Assembly: GCF_010669125.1 (NCBI RefSeq)
Contig: NZ_CP048630.1
Location: 868,001 to 932,000, forward strand
Direction of reading: 5' to 3'
Length of the DNA stretch: 64,000 nucleotides
Source: Ancylobacter pratisalsi
GTDB taxonomy: Bacteria > Pseudomonadota > Alphaproteobacteria > Rhizobiales > Xanthobacteraceae
In this document: one piece after another, positions 1 to 8,448 of the stretch
How positions within the stretch are numbered: the first letter of the stretch is position 1
Layout of the letters: each line of letters opens with the position of its first letter
Made by a program: the position numbers and the translations under genes
Notes under the pieces: model-generated
The model's database searches: none
Seen by the model: only the letters and a program-made list of their open reading frames with translations
Told to the model about the DNA's origin: nothing

Positions 1-362
1 CAACGCTCGAACGCCGACAGCGCGACGATCAACCATCCCGCGATTAGCATAGTACCCCCAATGGGGGCGGCCATAGGAAAAAGAACAATCTCCCAGAGCG
101 CGCGCGAGGCCAGCGCTCCGCCGAACAAACCCGCCCCGAGCGCGATGACGATGCCGCCGATGTCGGCGAAGGACCAGCCCGGCCCGCGCGCGGCGGCCAG
201 CGCCGCGGCACCCAGCGCGCCCCCGGCGCCGAACAGCAGGAAATAGGCCGCCGTCGTCAGGTTCGGGTCCGCGCTGATATGCGCGCCGGCGGCAGCCGCC
301 GCCACCCCGGCCGCCCCCATGAGACCGGCGAGCAGGACAATGAGGCGGCGCAGCATGTTCAT
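1..362 (-). CDS. DUF423 family small membrane protein (3' end outside window)
   Basis: Reading leftward from an ATG at 362, 120 codons are visible before the window edge, with no stop. The product is a very hydrophobic Ala/Gly/Leu-rich protein with about four membrane segments. It matches the DUF423 (YgdD-like) pattern: an N-terminal helix followed by GAHIS, a TTAAYFLLFGAG segment, and a late APIGGTMLIAGW segment. Family members are about 120-130 residues, so only a few C-terminal residues should be missing. An ATG two codons downstream (356) is an alternative start. The function of the family is unknown. It lies downstream of cobB on the same strand, 60 bp away, and may be read with it, but nothing links it to cobalamin. 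Confidence 0.72.
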   Translation of the reverse strand, partial: MNMLRRLIVLLAGLMGAAGVAAAAAGAHISADPNLTTAAYFLLFGAGGALGAAALAAARGPGWSFADIGGIVIALGAGLFGGALASRALWEIVLFPMAAPIGGTMLIAGWLIVALSAFER

Positions 363-422
363 GGTTCGCTCCGTTCGGTGGTTGGCGGCGATCGTCGGGC
401 ACGTGATGAGATCACCCAGCAG

Positions 423-1733
423 TTATTCGGTGGCGATCACATGGAAGAAGGTCCCCGAGACCCGCCCCCTGCGACTGCCGGCCATCCCCATTTCCTTACC
501 CTGCCCATCGGCCAGCGCGACCAGCGGCGCATCGTCGCCGCTTCGTGTGACGCGCGCATAATGGAATTCGTGGCCACGCAAACGCGCGCCCGCCGGACCG
601 ATCGGCGAGGCGGCCAGCGTCTCCACCCGCCGGTAGCCGAGATTGAGCTTGCGCTTGGCAAAGCTGGTGCTGTGGCCCAGCAGGCCGAGCATGGGGTGCA
701 CGACGCCTTCCGCATCCTCCATCGTCTCGCCCAGAACCATGAAGCCGCCGCACTCGCCATGGATTGGACGGGTCTCGGCAAAACGGCGCACGCCCTCCAG
801 AAAACACGTCGCGCCCGCCAGTCGGGCGCCATGGAGTTCGGGATAGCCACCGGGAAGCCACAGCGCATCGCAGGCGTCATCGGGCGCCTCGTCGGCAAGC
901 GGCGAGAAGGTGGCGATTTCCGCGCCCGCCCTTCGCCAGCCCTGCACCAGATGCTCATAAGCGAAGGAGAACGCGACGTCGCGCGCCAGGGCGATGCGCT
1001 GGCCGGGCGGCGCCAAAGGCACTGGCGCGGCCGTCGCCGGTGGCATCGGCCGCGCCAGTGCCATCAGCGCGTCGAGGTCGATCTGCGCCTGCGCCCGGTC
1101 CGCCAGCGCGGCGAAATGCGTCTCCAGCGCCGGATGCTCGCTCGCCTGCACCAGCCCCAGATGGCGCTCGGGAAGGCTCAGCGATACGTCGCGCAGCACC
1201 GCGCCAAGCACGGGAATGCCCAAGGCGGCGATGGCCTCGCTGGCCTGCGCGCGGTGGCGCTCGCTTGCCACCTTGTTGAGTACGACACCGGCGATGCGGA
1301 CCTGGGGATCATGCGTCGCGAAGCCGCGGACCACGGCGGCGGCGGATTGCGATTGCCCGGAGACATCCACCACCAGCACCACCGGCAGGTCGAGCCGGGC
1401 GGCGAGGTCGGCCGCGGAGCCGGTGCGGCCCCGCGTGCCCGCCACGCCGTCGAACAGGCCCATCGATGCCTCGATGATGATCAACTCGGCATCGCGCGCC
1501 GCCTCTCCCGCCAGCGCGTCGATGAGGTCGGGCGACATGGCGAAACTGTCGAGGTTCAGTCCCGGCGCGCCGGTGGCGGCGGCATGAAAGGCGGGGTCGA
1601 TGTAGTCCGGCCCGGATTTCACCGCCCGCACCCTCACCCCGCGCCGCGCCAGCGCCGCCACCGTGCCCAGCGTCACCGTGGTCTTGCCGGACCCCGATCG
1701 CGGCGCGCCGATGATCAGCCCCCGCGCGCTCAC
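423..1733 (-). CDS. cobB: Hydrogenobyrinic acid a,c-diamide synthase (CobB/CbiA)
   Basis: This cytoplasmic enzyme of 436 aa amidates the a and c side chains of hydrogenobyrinic acid using glutamine and ATP. The N-terminal half is a dethiobiotin-synthetase-like ATPase with a P-loop at residues 9-18 ([10 protein letters not shown]). The C-terminal half is a class I glutamine amidotransferase domain with the nucleophile Cys328 in GECGG and a late His431. The start is a GTG at 1733 whose bases overlap the TGA of cobM (GTGA), so the two are translationally coupled. It is the last gene of the leftward cobL-cobE-cobM-cobB group. Length and motifs are normal for the family. Confidence 0.95.
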   Translation of the reverse strand: MSARGLIIGAPRSGSGKTTVTLGTVAALARRGVRVRAVKSGPDYIDPAFHAAATGAPGLNLDSFAMSPDLIDALAGEAARDAELIIIEASMGLFDGVAGTRGRTGSAADLAARLDLPVVLVVDVSGQSQSAAAVVRGFATHDPQVRIAGVVLNKVASERHRAQASEAIAALGIPVLGAVLRDVSLSLPERHLGLVQASEHPALETHFAALADRAQAQIDLDALMALARPMPPATAAPVPLAPPGQRIALARDVAFSFAYEHLVQGWRRAGAEIATFSPLADEAPDDACDALWLPGGYPELHGARLAGATCFLEGVRRFAETRPIHGECGGFMVLGETMEDAEGVVHPMLGLLGHSTSFAKRKLNLGYRRVETLAASPIGPAGARLRGHEFHYARVTRSGDDAPLVALADGQGKEMGMAGSRRGRVSGTFFHVIATE

Positions 1734-2488
1734 TCGCGCCCCCGGAAGCGGCGCTGATAGGTGGCATCATAAAGCGCGCTTTCGCGAAACCCTTCCGCCG
1801 CCAGCGCACGCCCGACCATGATCAACGCCGTGCGCTCCACCGGCTCGGCCGCAACCCTCCCGGCGATGTCGCCCAGCGTGCCCGCGATCACCCGTTCCCC
1901 CGGCCGCGTCGCCTCCACCACCACCGCGACCGGGCAGTCGGCGCCGTAAAGCGGCGTCAGCTCGGCCACCACCTTGTCCAGGGCGTGAATGGCGAGGTGG
2001 ATCGCCAGCGTGGCGCCCGTGGCCCCGAAGGCGGCGAGCGTCTCGCCCTCCGGCATCGCCGAGGCGCGCCCCGACACACGGGTGATGACGAGGCTCTGCG
2101 CCAGCCCCGGCACGGTCAGTTCGCGCCCGAGCACCGCGCTCGCCGCCGCGAAAGCGGGCACACCGGGGGTCAGCGTATAGGCAATGCCGTGCCGCTCCAG
2201 TCGCCGGACCTGCTCGGCCACCGCCGAATAGATCGACAGATCGCCCGAATGCAGCCGCGCGACGTCGAGCCCGGCCTGCTCCGCCCGAACATATTCGGCC
2301 TCGATCTCGTCCAGCGCCAGCGGGGCGGTATCGACGATACGCGCGCCCGAGGGGCACCACTCCAGCACCTCCGGGGGCACGATCGAGCCGGCATAGAGGC
2401 ACACCGGGCAGCGCGCGATGAGATCGCGCCCGCGCAGCGTCATCAGGTCCGCCGCGCCCGGCCCCGCGCCGATGAAATGCACTGTCAC
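1730..2488 (-). CDS. cobM: Precorrin-4 C11-methyltransferase (CobM)
   Basis: This SAM-dependent tetrapyrrole methylase (252 aa from the chosen start) converts precorrin-4 to precorrin-5 in the aerobic corrin pathway. The N-terminus [15 protein letters not shown] is the standard SAM-binding entry of the family, followed by the conserved YAGSIVP segment and a VTRVSGRAS segment. An ATG at 2530 would add 14 residues that do not look like the family and lie inside cobE. The GTG at 2488 begins exactly at the conserved core, 5 bp after the cobE stop, with an AAGGGGA ribosome-binding site inside the end of cobE. It overlaps cobB by four bases. Confidence 0.94.
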   Translation of the reverse strand: MTVHFIGAGPGAADLMTLRGRDLIARCPVCLYAGSIVPPEVLEWCPSGARIVDTAPLALDEIEAEYVRAEQAGLDVARLHSGDLSIYSAVAEQVRRLERHGIAYTLTPGVPAFAAASAVLGRELTVPGLAQSLVITRVSGRASAMPEGETLAAFGATGATLAIHLAIHALDKVVAELTPLYGADCPVAVVVEATRPGERVIAGTLGDIAGRVAAEPVERTALIMVGRALAAEGFRESALYDATYQRRFRGRE

Positions 2489-2493
2489 CGCGT

Positions 2494-2883
2494 CTACGTC
2501 CCCTTGTCCGCCTCGCGCGCCAACGCGCATGTCACCGGCCCCAGCACGAAGCGCGGCCCGACCAGCGCGGAACGCCGTCCCGCCACCGCCAATGCCGAGG
2601 CTTCCGCCACAGAGGGCACGCCCATCAGCGCCACCACCCGTTCGGAATGGGTGATCGCCCGCTGGCCGGCGGCTTCGAGCTGCGCCTGCGGCACCATCAC
2701 CAGCAGCAGGCCGAGGTCCAGCGCGGCCTTGATGATGCCCGCCTCACCACCCTTCAGGGCCGGCGTCGCCATCAGTGAAATGTCGCACAGCTTCACGTCG
2801 TGCCGCGCCAGCGCACCGCGCACCGCCGCGCAGACCTCTTCCGCGCTCACGCCGCGTCGGCTGCCGACGCCCGCGACGATCAC
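2494..2883 (-). CDS. cobE: CobE / CbiG C-terminal-domain protein
   Basis: A 129-aa protein that starts with a GTG overlapping the cobL stop codon (GTGA). It begins [17 protein letters not shown] and contains the [11 protein letters not shown] segment, both typical of CobE and of the C-terminal domain of CbiG. In the aerobic pathway CobE is required for efficient cobalamin synthesis, but its exact role is unclear; the CbiG counterpart opens the delta-lactone ring in the anaerobic pathway. A longer open frame runs upstream on this strand, but its first ~157 residues are an out-of-frame reading of cobL and should be ignored. Confidence 0.9.
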   Translation of the reverse strand: MIVAGVGSRRGVSAEEVCAAVRGALARHDVKLCDISLMATPALKGGEAGIIKAALDLGLLLVMVPQAQLEAAGQRAITHSERVVALMGVPSVAEASALAVAGRRSALVGPRFVLGPVTCALAREADKGT

Positions 2884-4190
2884 CGCCCGCCCTCCGGCCC
2901 GGCGGTCGGCGGCTTGGTCCAGCTCCATTGCGTCACCGGCATCGCCGGGCGCCAGCCCGTGAGCCCGCCGACGGGCACTGCGCGCGCAATGGAAAGGCGC
3001 ACCAGCTCCCCGCCCCGCGCCGCGTGCAGCGAGATCAGCCGGGCTTCGGTTTCCAGCGTCACCGCATTGACCACCAGCCGTCCACCGGGCCTCAGGGCGG
3101 CGAGCGCGGCGTCCACCACGCCGTCGTCCCCCGCGCCCCCGCCGATGAAGATCGCGTCGGGAACGGGAAGACCGCCCAGCACCTGCGGCGCCCGTCCCTC
3201 GATCACCTTGAGCCCCGGCGTTCCCAGAGAGGCCGCATTGCGCCGCACCCGCGCCGCCCGCGCCGCGCGTTCCTCGATCGCGATCGCCCTCAGGGAGGGG
3301 TCGGCCAGCATCCACTCGATAGCGACCGAACCGGCGCCGGCGCCGATATCCCACAGCATCTCCCCCCGGCGGGGAGCGAGAGCGGACAGCGTCACAGCCC
3401 GCACCTCGCGCTTGGTGAGCTGGCCATCATGCTCGAACAAATCATCCGGCAACCCCGGCGCGCGGGCGATAATCCGCGCGCTCTCGCCCGCCACGACCTC
3501 GATACCGACAAGGTTGAGCGGATCGATGACCGTGCCGTCGAACGCCTGCGCGAAACGCTCCGCGCGCGCGGTACGCACCCTCTCGCGGGGGCCGCCCAAC
3601 GCTTCCAGCACATGGAGCGTGGAGCCGGCGAATCCTGCCTGCGTCAACAACGCCGCGATCTCTCCCGGCCCCGCCCCGTCCGAGGTGAGCACCAGCAGGC
3701 GTCGTCCGGGATGAAGATGGGCCCTTATGAGATCCAGCGACCGGCCATGCACGGTCAGGCACGCCGTGTCCGCCAGTGCCCAGCCAAGGCGCGACGCCGC
3801 GAGGCTGAAGGAAGAGGGCGCGGGAAACGCCCGCATCTCAGGCGCCGTCAGATGGCGTGCCAGCACCGCGCCAACGCCGTAGAGAAATGGGTCGCCCGAG
3901 GCGATGACGCAGACCTTTCGCCCGCGCGCCGCCAGCACCGCCTCGATCCCCCGCTCGAACGGGCTCGGCCAGGGCGAGGCCGTTCCCTTTATCGCCGAGC
4001 CCGCCAGCGCGAGGTGGCGCGCACCACCGAACACGAGTTCGGCGTCGGAAATCGCCATGCGCGCGGCGTTCAAGAGCCCCTCGATCCCCTCCTCGCCCAT
4101 GCCGACGATGGACAACCAGCGCCGCTCCTGCGCATCGTCGCGCGGCGCTTCGGGCGTCCTCGGTTCAGCGTCGGTCAAGACATTTACCAT
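2880..4190 (-). CDS. cobL: Precorrin-6B C5,15-methyltransferase (decarboxylating) CobL
   Basis: This bifunctional enzyme (436 aa) methylates precorrin-6B at C5 and C15 and decarboxylates the C12 acetate. The N-terminal CbiE-like tetrapyrrole methylase starts at RRWLSIVGMGEEG and has a VIASGDPFLYGVG segment. The C-terminal CbiT-like Rossmann methyltransferase begins near the LTKREVRA segment and has a SAM loop DIGAGAGSVAIEW. The ATG at 4190 is preceded by AAGGTGAGG, a strong ribosome-binding site. The open frame continues upstream into cobK, but that part is antisense noise. The start codon overlaps the cobK start on the other strand within a CATG palindrome. Confidence 0.95.
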   Translation of the reverse strand: MVNVLTDAEPRTPEAPRDDAQERRWLSIVGMGEEGIEGLLNAARMAISDAELVFGGARHLALAGSAIKGTASPWPSPFERGIEAVLAARGRKVCVIASGDPFLYGVGAVLARHLTAPEMRAFPAPSSFSLAASRLGWALADTACLTVHGRSLDLIRAHLHPGRRLLVLTSDGAGPGEIAALLTQAGFAGSTLHVLEALGGPRERVRTARAERFAQAFDGTVIDPLNLVGIEVVAGESARIIARAPGLPDDLFEHDGQLTKREVRAVTLSALAPRRGEMLWDIGAGAGSVAIEWMLADPSLRAIAIEERAARAARVRRNAASLGTPGLKVIEGRAPQVLGGLPVPDAIFIGGGAGDDGVVDAALAALRPGGRLVVNAVTLETEARLISLHAARGGELVRLSIARAVPVGGLTGWRPAMPVTQWSWTKPPTAGPEGGR

Positions 4191-4983
4191 GACCTCACCT
4201 TCCAGCGGCGGGCAGAGCCGCCGTCCACGCCTGATGATTCTCGGCGGCACCGGGGAAGCCCGCGAACTCGCCGCCCGCCTCACCGCACCGGGCGAGGGCA
4301 AGGGGTTCGACGTCAGCCTGTCCCTTGCCGGGCGCACGCGCAACCCGCTCGACCTTGCCGCGCCGGTGCGCACCGGCGGCTTCGGCGGCGCCGAGGGGCT
4401 GGCCGCGCACCTTAAGGCCGAGCGCATCGACCTGCTTGTCGATGCCACCCATCCCTTTGCCGCCGTCATGGCGCACAATGCGGCCGAGGCCGCGCGCCGC
4501 GCCGGCGTGCCGCTGCTCGCCCTGGTGCGCCCGCCATGGCAGCCCTGCGCGGGGGACCGGTGGACCCATGCCGACACCATTCCCGAAGCCGTCGCGCAGC
4601 TTGGAGACCGGCCGCGCCGCGTGCTGGTCGCCCTCGGGCGCAACGAGGTGCGGGCGCTGGAGGCCGCCCCACGGCACCATTATCTCGTGCGCAGCATCGA
4701 CCCCGTCGACCCGCCGCTCGCCCTTCCTTCCGTCCGCACCATCGAGGCGCGAGGGCCTTTCGAGGAGGCGGAGGAACGCGAATTGCTGAACGGGAACGGC
4801 ATCGACGCGGTGCTGTCCAAAAACAGCGGCGGAACCGCCACCTACGGCAAGATCGCCGCCGCCCGTGCGCTTGGTATTGAAGTAATCATGGTCGCCCGCC
4901 CGGCCCGGCCGGAGGTGGAGACCGTGGGAACCCTTGAAGATGTCGCGGCGTGGCTGGATGCGCGCTGCCCCGGGGTGCTCTAG
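4189..4983 (+). CDS. cobK: Precorrin-6A reductase (CobK)
   Basis: This NADPH-dependent enzyme (264 aa from the first plausible ATG) reduces precorrin-6A to precorrin-6B. The core opens with LMILGGTGEARELAARL, the nucleotide-binding entry of CobK/CbiJ, and includes DATHPFAAVMAHNA, VLVALGRNEV and LSKNSGGTATYGK, all family hallmarks. Two starts are possible: ATG at 4189, whose bases overlap the cobL start on the opposite strand, or ATG at 4234 right before the conserved core. Neither has a strong ribosome-binding site. It is the only rightward gene in the leftward cob block; an opposed cobK is known from other aerobic cob clusters. It converges with cobJ. Confidence 0.92.
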   Translation: MTSPSSGGQSRRPRLMILGGTGEARELAARLTAPGEGKGFDVSLSLAGRTRNPLDLAAPVRTGGFGGAEGLAAHLKAERIDLLVDATHPFAAVMAHNAAEAARRAGVPLLALVRPPWQPCAGDRWTHADTIPEAVAQLGDRPRRVLVALGRNEVRALEAAPRHHYLVRSIDPVDPPLALPSVRTIEARGPFEEAEERELLNGNGIDAVLSKNSGGTATYGKIAAARALGIEVIMVARPARPEVETVGTLEDVAAWLDARCPGVL

Positions 4984-5048
4984 CGGCCCCCTTGCGAAGG
5001 CGCGGAGCGCGCCGTTCCCGATTGCGTCCGCGCCATGGCGGGCGAGCA

Positions 5049-5819
5049 TCAGCGGGGCCCCGCCCGTCGCGGCGTGTAGACGAGCGTCGACAACCCCGGC
5101 CGCTCCACGGTCCGGGTCTCGACAGATCCGACGATGATGCAGGTCGCCATGTCCGCCATGTGCCCCCGCGCATTGGCCAGCGGCAGTACCCGCAGCCGTT
5201 CGTCGGGCCGCCCGACGGCGCGGCCAAAGATCACCGGCACATCACCGGGCAATTCCTCCCGAAGAACCTCGAAGGCCCGGTCGAGCTGCCACGGCCGCGC
5301 CTTCGACACGGGATTGTAGAACGCCATCGCGAAGCCGGCCTGCGCGGCAAGCCGCAGCCGTTTCTCCACCAGTTCGAAGGGCTTGAGATTGTCGGAGAGC
5401 GAGATGGCGCAGAAATCGTGTCCGAGCGGGGCACCGGTCTTCGCCGCCACCGCCAGCATGGCGGTGATGCCCGGCACGATGGAAAGGTCCAGGGCGCGCC
5501 ATTCCGGCGGCCCGGCATCGATCGCCTCGATCACCGCCGCGGCCATGGCGAAGACGCCCGGATCGCCGCCCGAGACCATGGCGACGCGCGCCCCGCTCGC
5601 GGCATGGGCCAGCGCCGCGCCCGCGCGGGCCAGCTCCTCGCGATTGTCGGAGGCGAAGCGCTGCTGGCCCTCGCGCACCGGCACGCGGTCGAGATAGGGC
5701 ATGTAGCCGTAGATCGCTTCGGCCTGCTCCAGCGCCTCCTGCGCCTGAGGGGTGAGGAAGAGCGCTTCTCCCGGCCCGAGGCCAACCACCACGAGATATC
5801 CGCCTGACCGTCCGTTCAT
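5049..5819 (-). CDS. cobJ: Precorrin-3B C17-methyltransferase (CobJ)
   Basis: This SAM-dependent methylase (256 aa) catalyses C17 methylation and ring contraction of precorrin-3B to precorrin-4. It shows the N-terminal YLVVVGLGPGEALFLTP motif, the GYMPYLDRV segment, the glycine-rich SGGDPGVFAMA loop and FYNPVSKARPWQL, which are diagnostic for CobJ/CbiH. The ATG overlaps the TGA of cobI (ATGA). Its 3' end faces cobK across 65 bp, with no clear terminator between them. Confidence 0.95.
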   Translation of the reverse strand: MNGRSGGYLVVVGLGPGEALFLTPQAQEALEQAEAIYGYMPYLDRVPVREGQQRFASDNREELARAGAALAHAASGARVAMVSGGDPGVFAMAAAVIEAIDAGPPEWRALDLSIVPGITAMLAVAAKTGAPLGHDFCAISLSDNLKPFELVEKRLRLAAQAGFAMAFYNPVSKARPWQLDRAFEVLREELPGDVPVIFGRAVGRPDERLRVLPLANARGHMADMATCIIVGSVETRTVERPGLSTLVYTPRRAGPR

Positions 5820-6553
5820 CCACGTGCACCCCAGCCCGGCACCAGCACGATGGCGAAATAGGGCGCCGGACTTTCATCGCGCGTGGTCAGCTTCACGCAA
5901 TGGCTCCCGTTCATGGTGCCGCGCTCGATATAGAGCGCGCGGTCCAGCTTGCCGGCGGCGGTCAGCGCGCGGCGGATCTTCGGCAGGTTTCGCCCCACCT
6001 TCATGATCACCGCCGCGTCGGTCTCGCCAAGCCGGCGGGCAAGCTCCCCCTCGGCCAGCGTGCCCGGCAGCACGCTGAGCACGTCATCTCCCTGCGCGAT
6101 CGGCGCCCCCGCCTGCGACCAGCAGCCGGACATCCCGGTCACGCCGGCGATCACCTCGGTCGGGTAGCGCTGCGACAGCCGCACATGCAGGTGCATGTAG
6201 GAGCCATAGAACAGCGGGTCGCCCTCGGAGAGCACCGCGACCGTCCGCCCCGCGTCGAGATGGGCCGCCACGTCGTGCGCGGCCTCTTCGTAGAACGCCG
6301 CGATGGCGTCCTTGTAGGGCGCCTCGTCCTTGGGCGCCTCCGTGGTCACGGGATAGCCCAGCGCCAGTTCGATCGCTCCCTCGCGAAAATGGTCGCAGGC
6401 GATGGCGCGTGCATGGCTCGCATTGCCGCGCTTGGCGAAATAGGCGACGACATCGGCCTCGCGCAGCGCCCGCGCGGCCTTCAGCGTCATCAGTTCCGGA
6501 TCACCCGGCCCGACACCCACGCCGATGAGGCGTCCTGCTGCTGGTGCGTTCAT
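5816..6553 (-). CDS. cobI: Precorrin-2 C20-methyltransferase (CobI)
   Basis: This SAM-dependent methylase (245 aa) converts precorrin-2 to precorrin-3A. After a short leader the conserved GRLIGVGVGPGDPELMTLKA entry appears, followed by VLSEGDPLFYGSYMHL and the GVTGMSGCWSQAG segment typical of CobI/CbiL. The chosen ATG overlaps the cobH stop by four bases (ATGA). The longer upstream frame belongs to cobH read in another frame. It is coupled to both neighbours by stop/start overlaps. Confidence 0.95.
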   Translation of the reverse strand: MNAPAAGRLIGVGVGPGDPELMTLKAARALREADVVAYFAKRGNASHARAIACDHFREGAIELALGYPVTTEAPKDEAPYKDAIAAFYEEAAHDVAAHLDAGRTVAVLSEGDPLFYGSYMHLHVRLSQRYPTEVIAGVTGMSGCWSQAGAPIAQGDDVLSVLPGTLAEGELARRLGETDAAVIMKVGRNLPKIRRALTAAGKLDRALYIERGTMNGSHCVKLTTRDESPAPYFAIVLVPGWGARG

Positions 6554-7185
6554 ATGCCGGGCCTCGCCAGAGCGTTCACCGCAGCCGCCGTCATCGCACT
6601 GCCTCCGAGCCGCCCGCGCACCACCAGCCAGGGCACGCCATGCTCGCCCGCCGCCAGCGCATCCTTGGATTCGGCCGCTCCCACGAAGCCGACCGGAATG
6701 CCGAGGATCGCCGCCGGCTTCGGCGCGCCCGCGTCCAGCATTTCCAGCAGCCGGAACAGCGCGGTCGGCGCGTTGCCGATGGCGATGACCGCGCCTTCCA
6801 TGCGGTCGCGCCACAGCTCCAGCGCGGCGGCCGAGCGCGTGGTGCCGAGCCGTGCCGCGAGATCGGGCACGGCGGGATCATGCAGCGTACAGATGACCTC
6901 ATTGCCCGCCGGCAGCCGCGCCCGCGTCACCCCATGCGCCACCATCTCGGCGTCGCACAGGATCGGTGCGCCGTCCATGAGCGCGCGGCGCGCGGCACGG
7001 ACAAGGCCGGGCGCGAAATCGATGGCGAACGCGGCTTCCACCAGCCCGCAGGCATGGATCATCCGCACCGCCACATCCGCCTCTTCCGGCGCGAACCGGC
7101 CGAGATCGGCCTCTTCGCGGATGATGGCGAAGGAGCGCTCATAGATCGCGTTGCCGTCGCGTACATAATCGAACGGGATGGACAC
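6550..7185 (-). CDS. cobH: Precorrin-8X methylmutase (CobH)
   Basis: This 211-aa isomerase moves the C11 methyl group to C12, turning precorrin-8X into hydrogenobyrinic acid. It has the family N-terminus (IPFDYVRDGNAIYERSF), the catalytic histidine His44 in RMIHACG, and the DAEMVAHGV and NAPTALFRLLE segments. The start is a GTG placed directly after the cobG stop (TGAGTG), and the end overlaps the cobI start, so the gene is fully embedded in the operon. Confidence 0.96.
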   Translation of the reverse strand: MSIPFDYVRDGNAIYERSFAIIREEADLGRFAPEEADVAVRMIHACGLVEAAFAIDFAPGLVRAARRALMDGAPILCDAEMVAHGVTRARLPAGNEVICTLHDPAVPDLAARLGTTRSAAALELWRDRMEGAVIAIGNAPTALFRLLEMLDAGAPKPAAILGIPVGFVGAAESKDALAAGEHGVPWLVVRGRLGGSAMTAAAVNALARPGI

Positions 7186-8448
7186 TCAGGCCGGGTCCTT
7201 CTTCATCGCACTCGTCTTCCGCAACATCTCGCGTACCATTTCCGCCAGCCGCGCCACCGGCACGTCGCGCCCCAGAACGTCCTGCGCCGAAACATCACGC
7301 GGCGTGCCTTCGACCACGAGACCCATCCCCTCGTCCAGCCCCACGATGGTGACAAGCGCCCGCGCGGGATGCGCGCAGCCCTTGGCGCAGCCCGACACAT
7401 GCACATCGCCATGGGCAATGGAGGGCGCGAGCGCGCCTGCCAGCGCGGCCGCGAGCGCATGGGTCTCCATCCGCGCCGAGCCGCAGGCCGGGGCACCGGA
7501 ACAGGCGATCACCCGGCGGCGCACATCCTGCGGATCGGTAATGAAGCCAAGCCCCTCGGCCGTCGCCCTCAGCTGCCGCGCGGTCTCCGGCGCCAGTCCG
7601 ATGACCAGCAGCGCCCGCCCGGACGCAGGCTCGACGCACCGCGCGCCCGCGTCCCGCGCCGCTGCCGCCAGTCCCGCCAGCGCGCCGGCCTCCACCTGTC
7701 CGAAGCCAAGCCCAAGGCCGAGCGCCAGCGTGCCATCGGTGAGCGAATGAACCCCGACCGGCTCGGCGGGGGGACAGGCGCGATCAGCCGCCGGCGTCAG
7801 CCCCGCACTCGCGCGCAGGGCATCGATTCCCTCACGCGCCACCAGTTCCGCCATCCGCGCCGCCGGTCCGCACGCGGCGAGCTGTTCCAGCAGCCCGACC
7901 ACGCTGGTGACGGCCCACTCGGGCACCACCTCCCCGGCCGCGACGCCGGCCAGACGCACCAGAAGGCGCCCGCCGCCCCCGGCGGTGACGGCTATGTCGG
8001 CTTTCAGGGCGCGCAGATGCTGCGAACCGCCGCCATCCACCACCACCGAGACTTTGGGCGCGAGGCCCGGCACCAGCCCGCTCGCGGCGTTCGAGATCGC
8101 CTGCGCCAGCGGACGCGGGTCGAAGACCTCGGCCGGATCGAGCCCGGCCAGCGCGCTGGTCTCCACCGGGAATCCCGGCTGCACCTCGATCCCCAGCGCA
8201 TCGACGCCCGCGGCGAGATGCGGCGCGCTGGCGGGCGTCAGTCCGCGCAGCTGGAGCTTGCCGCGCGCGGTCACTTCCACGATGGCGTTGCCCAGCTCGC
8301 TCGCCAGCGCCGCCAGCCCGGCGAGTTGGTCGAGCGTCAACGGCTCCATGGGCTGGAGCCGCGCCAGCAACCCGTCCCCGGTCTGCATCGGCGCGGGCAG
8401 GCTCGGGCAGGCGCCCCGGCGCATGGCGCGGACGGACGCGGCGCTCAT
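7186..8448 (-). CDS. cobG: Precorrin-3B synthase (CobG), oxygen-dependent ring-contraction step
   Basis: This sirohaem-like [4Fe-4S] enzyme (420 aa) hydroxylates precorrin-3A with molecular oxygen. Its presence defines the aerobic pathway. The two nitrite/sulfite-reductase-type halves are visible: an N-terminal ferredoxin-like part (RRGACPSLPAPMQTGDGLL, then ARGKLQLRGL) and a C-terminal iron-sulfur part. The cluster ligands fit Cys316-x5-Cys322 and Cys354-x3-Cys358. It overlaps cobN by four bases (ATGA). Confidence 0.95.
   Translation of the reverse strand: MSAASVRAMRRGACPSLPAPMQTGDGLLARLQPMEPLTLDQLAGLAALASELGNAIVEVTARGKLQLRGLTPASAPHLAAGVDALGIEVQPGFPVETSALAGLDPAEVFDPRPLAQAISNAASGLVPGLAPKVSVVVDGGGSQHLRALKADIAVTAGGGGRLLVRLAGVAAGEVVPEWAVTSVVGLLEQLAACGPAARMAELVAREGIDALRASAGLTPAADRACPPAEPVGVHSLTDGTLALGLGLGFGQVEAGALAGLAAAARDAGARCVEPASGRALLVIGLAPETARQLRATAEGLGFITDPQDVRRRVIACSGAPACGSARMETHALAAALAGALAPSIAHGDVHVSGCAKGCAHPARALVTIVGLDEGMGLVVEGTPRDVSAQDVLGRDVPVARLAEMVREMLRKTSAMKKDPA

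Noticed and set aside
61..246. Short plus-strand open frame at the window start
   Set aside because: It is antisense to the DUF423 gene, whose hydrophobic helices are clear on the minus strand.
2775..4415. 546-codon plus-strand open frame opposite cobL
   Set aside because: cobL on the minus strand has both methyltransferase domains and a good ribosome-binding site; the plus reading is Arg/Pro-rich noise.
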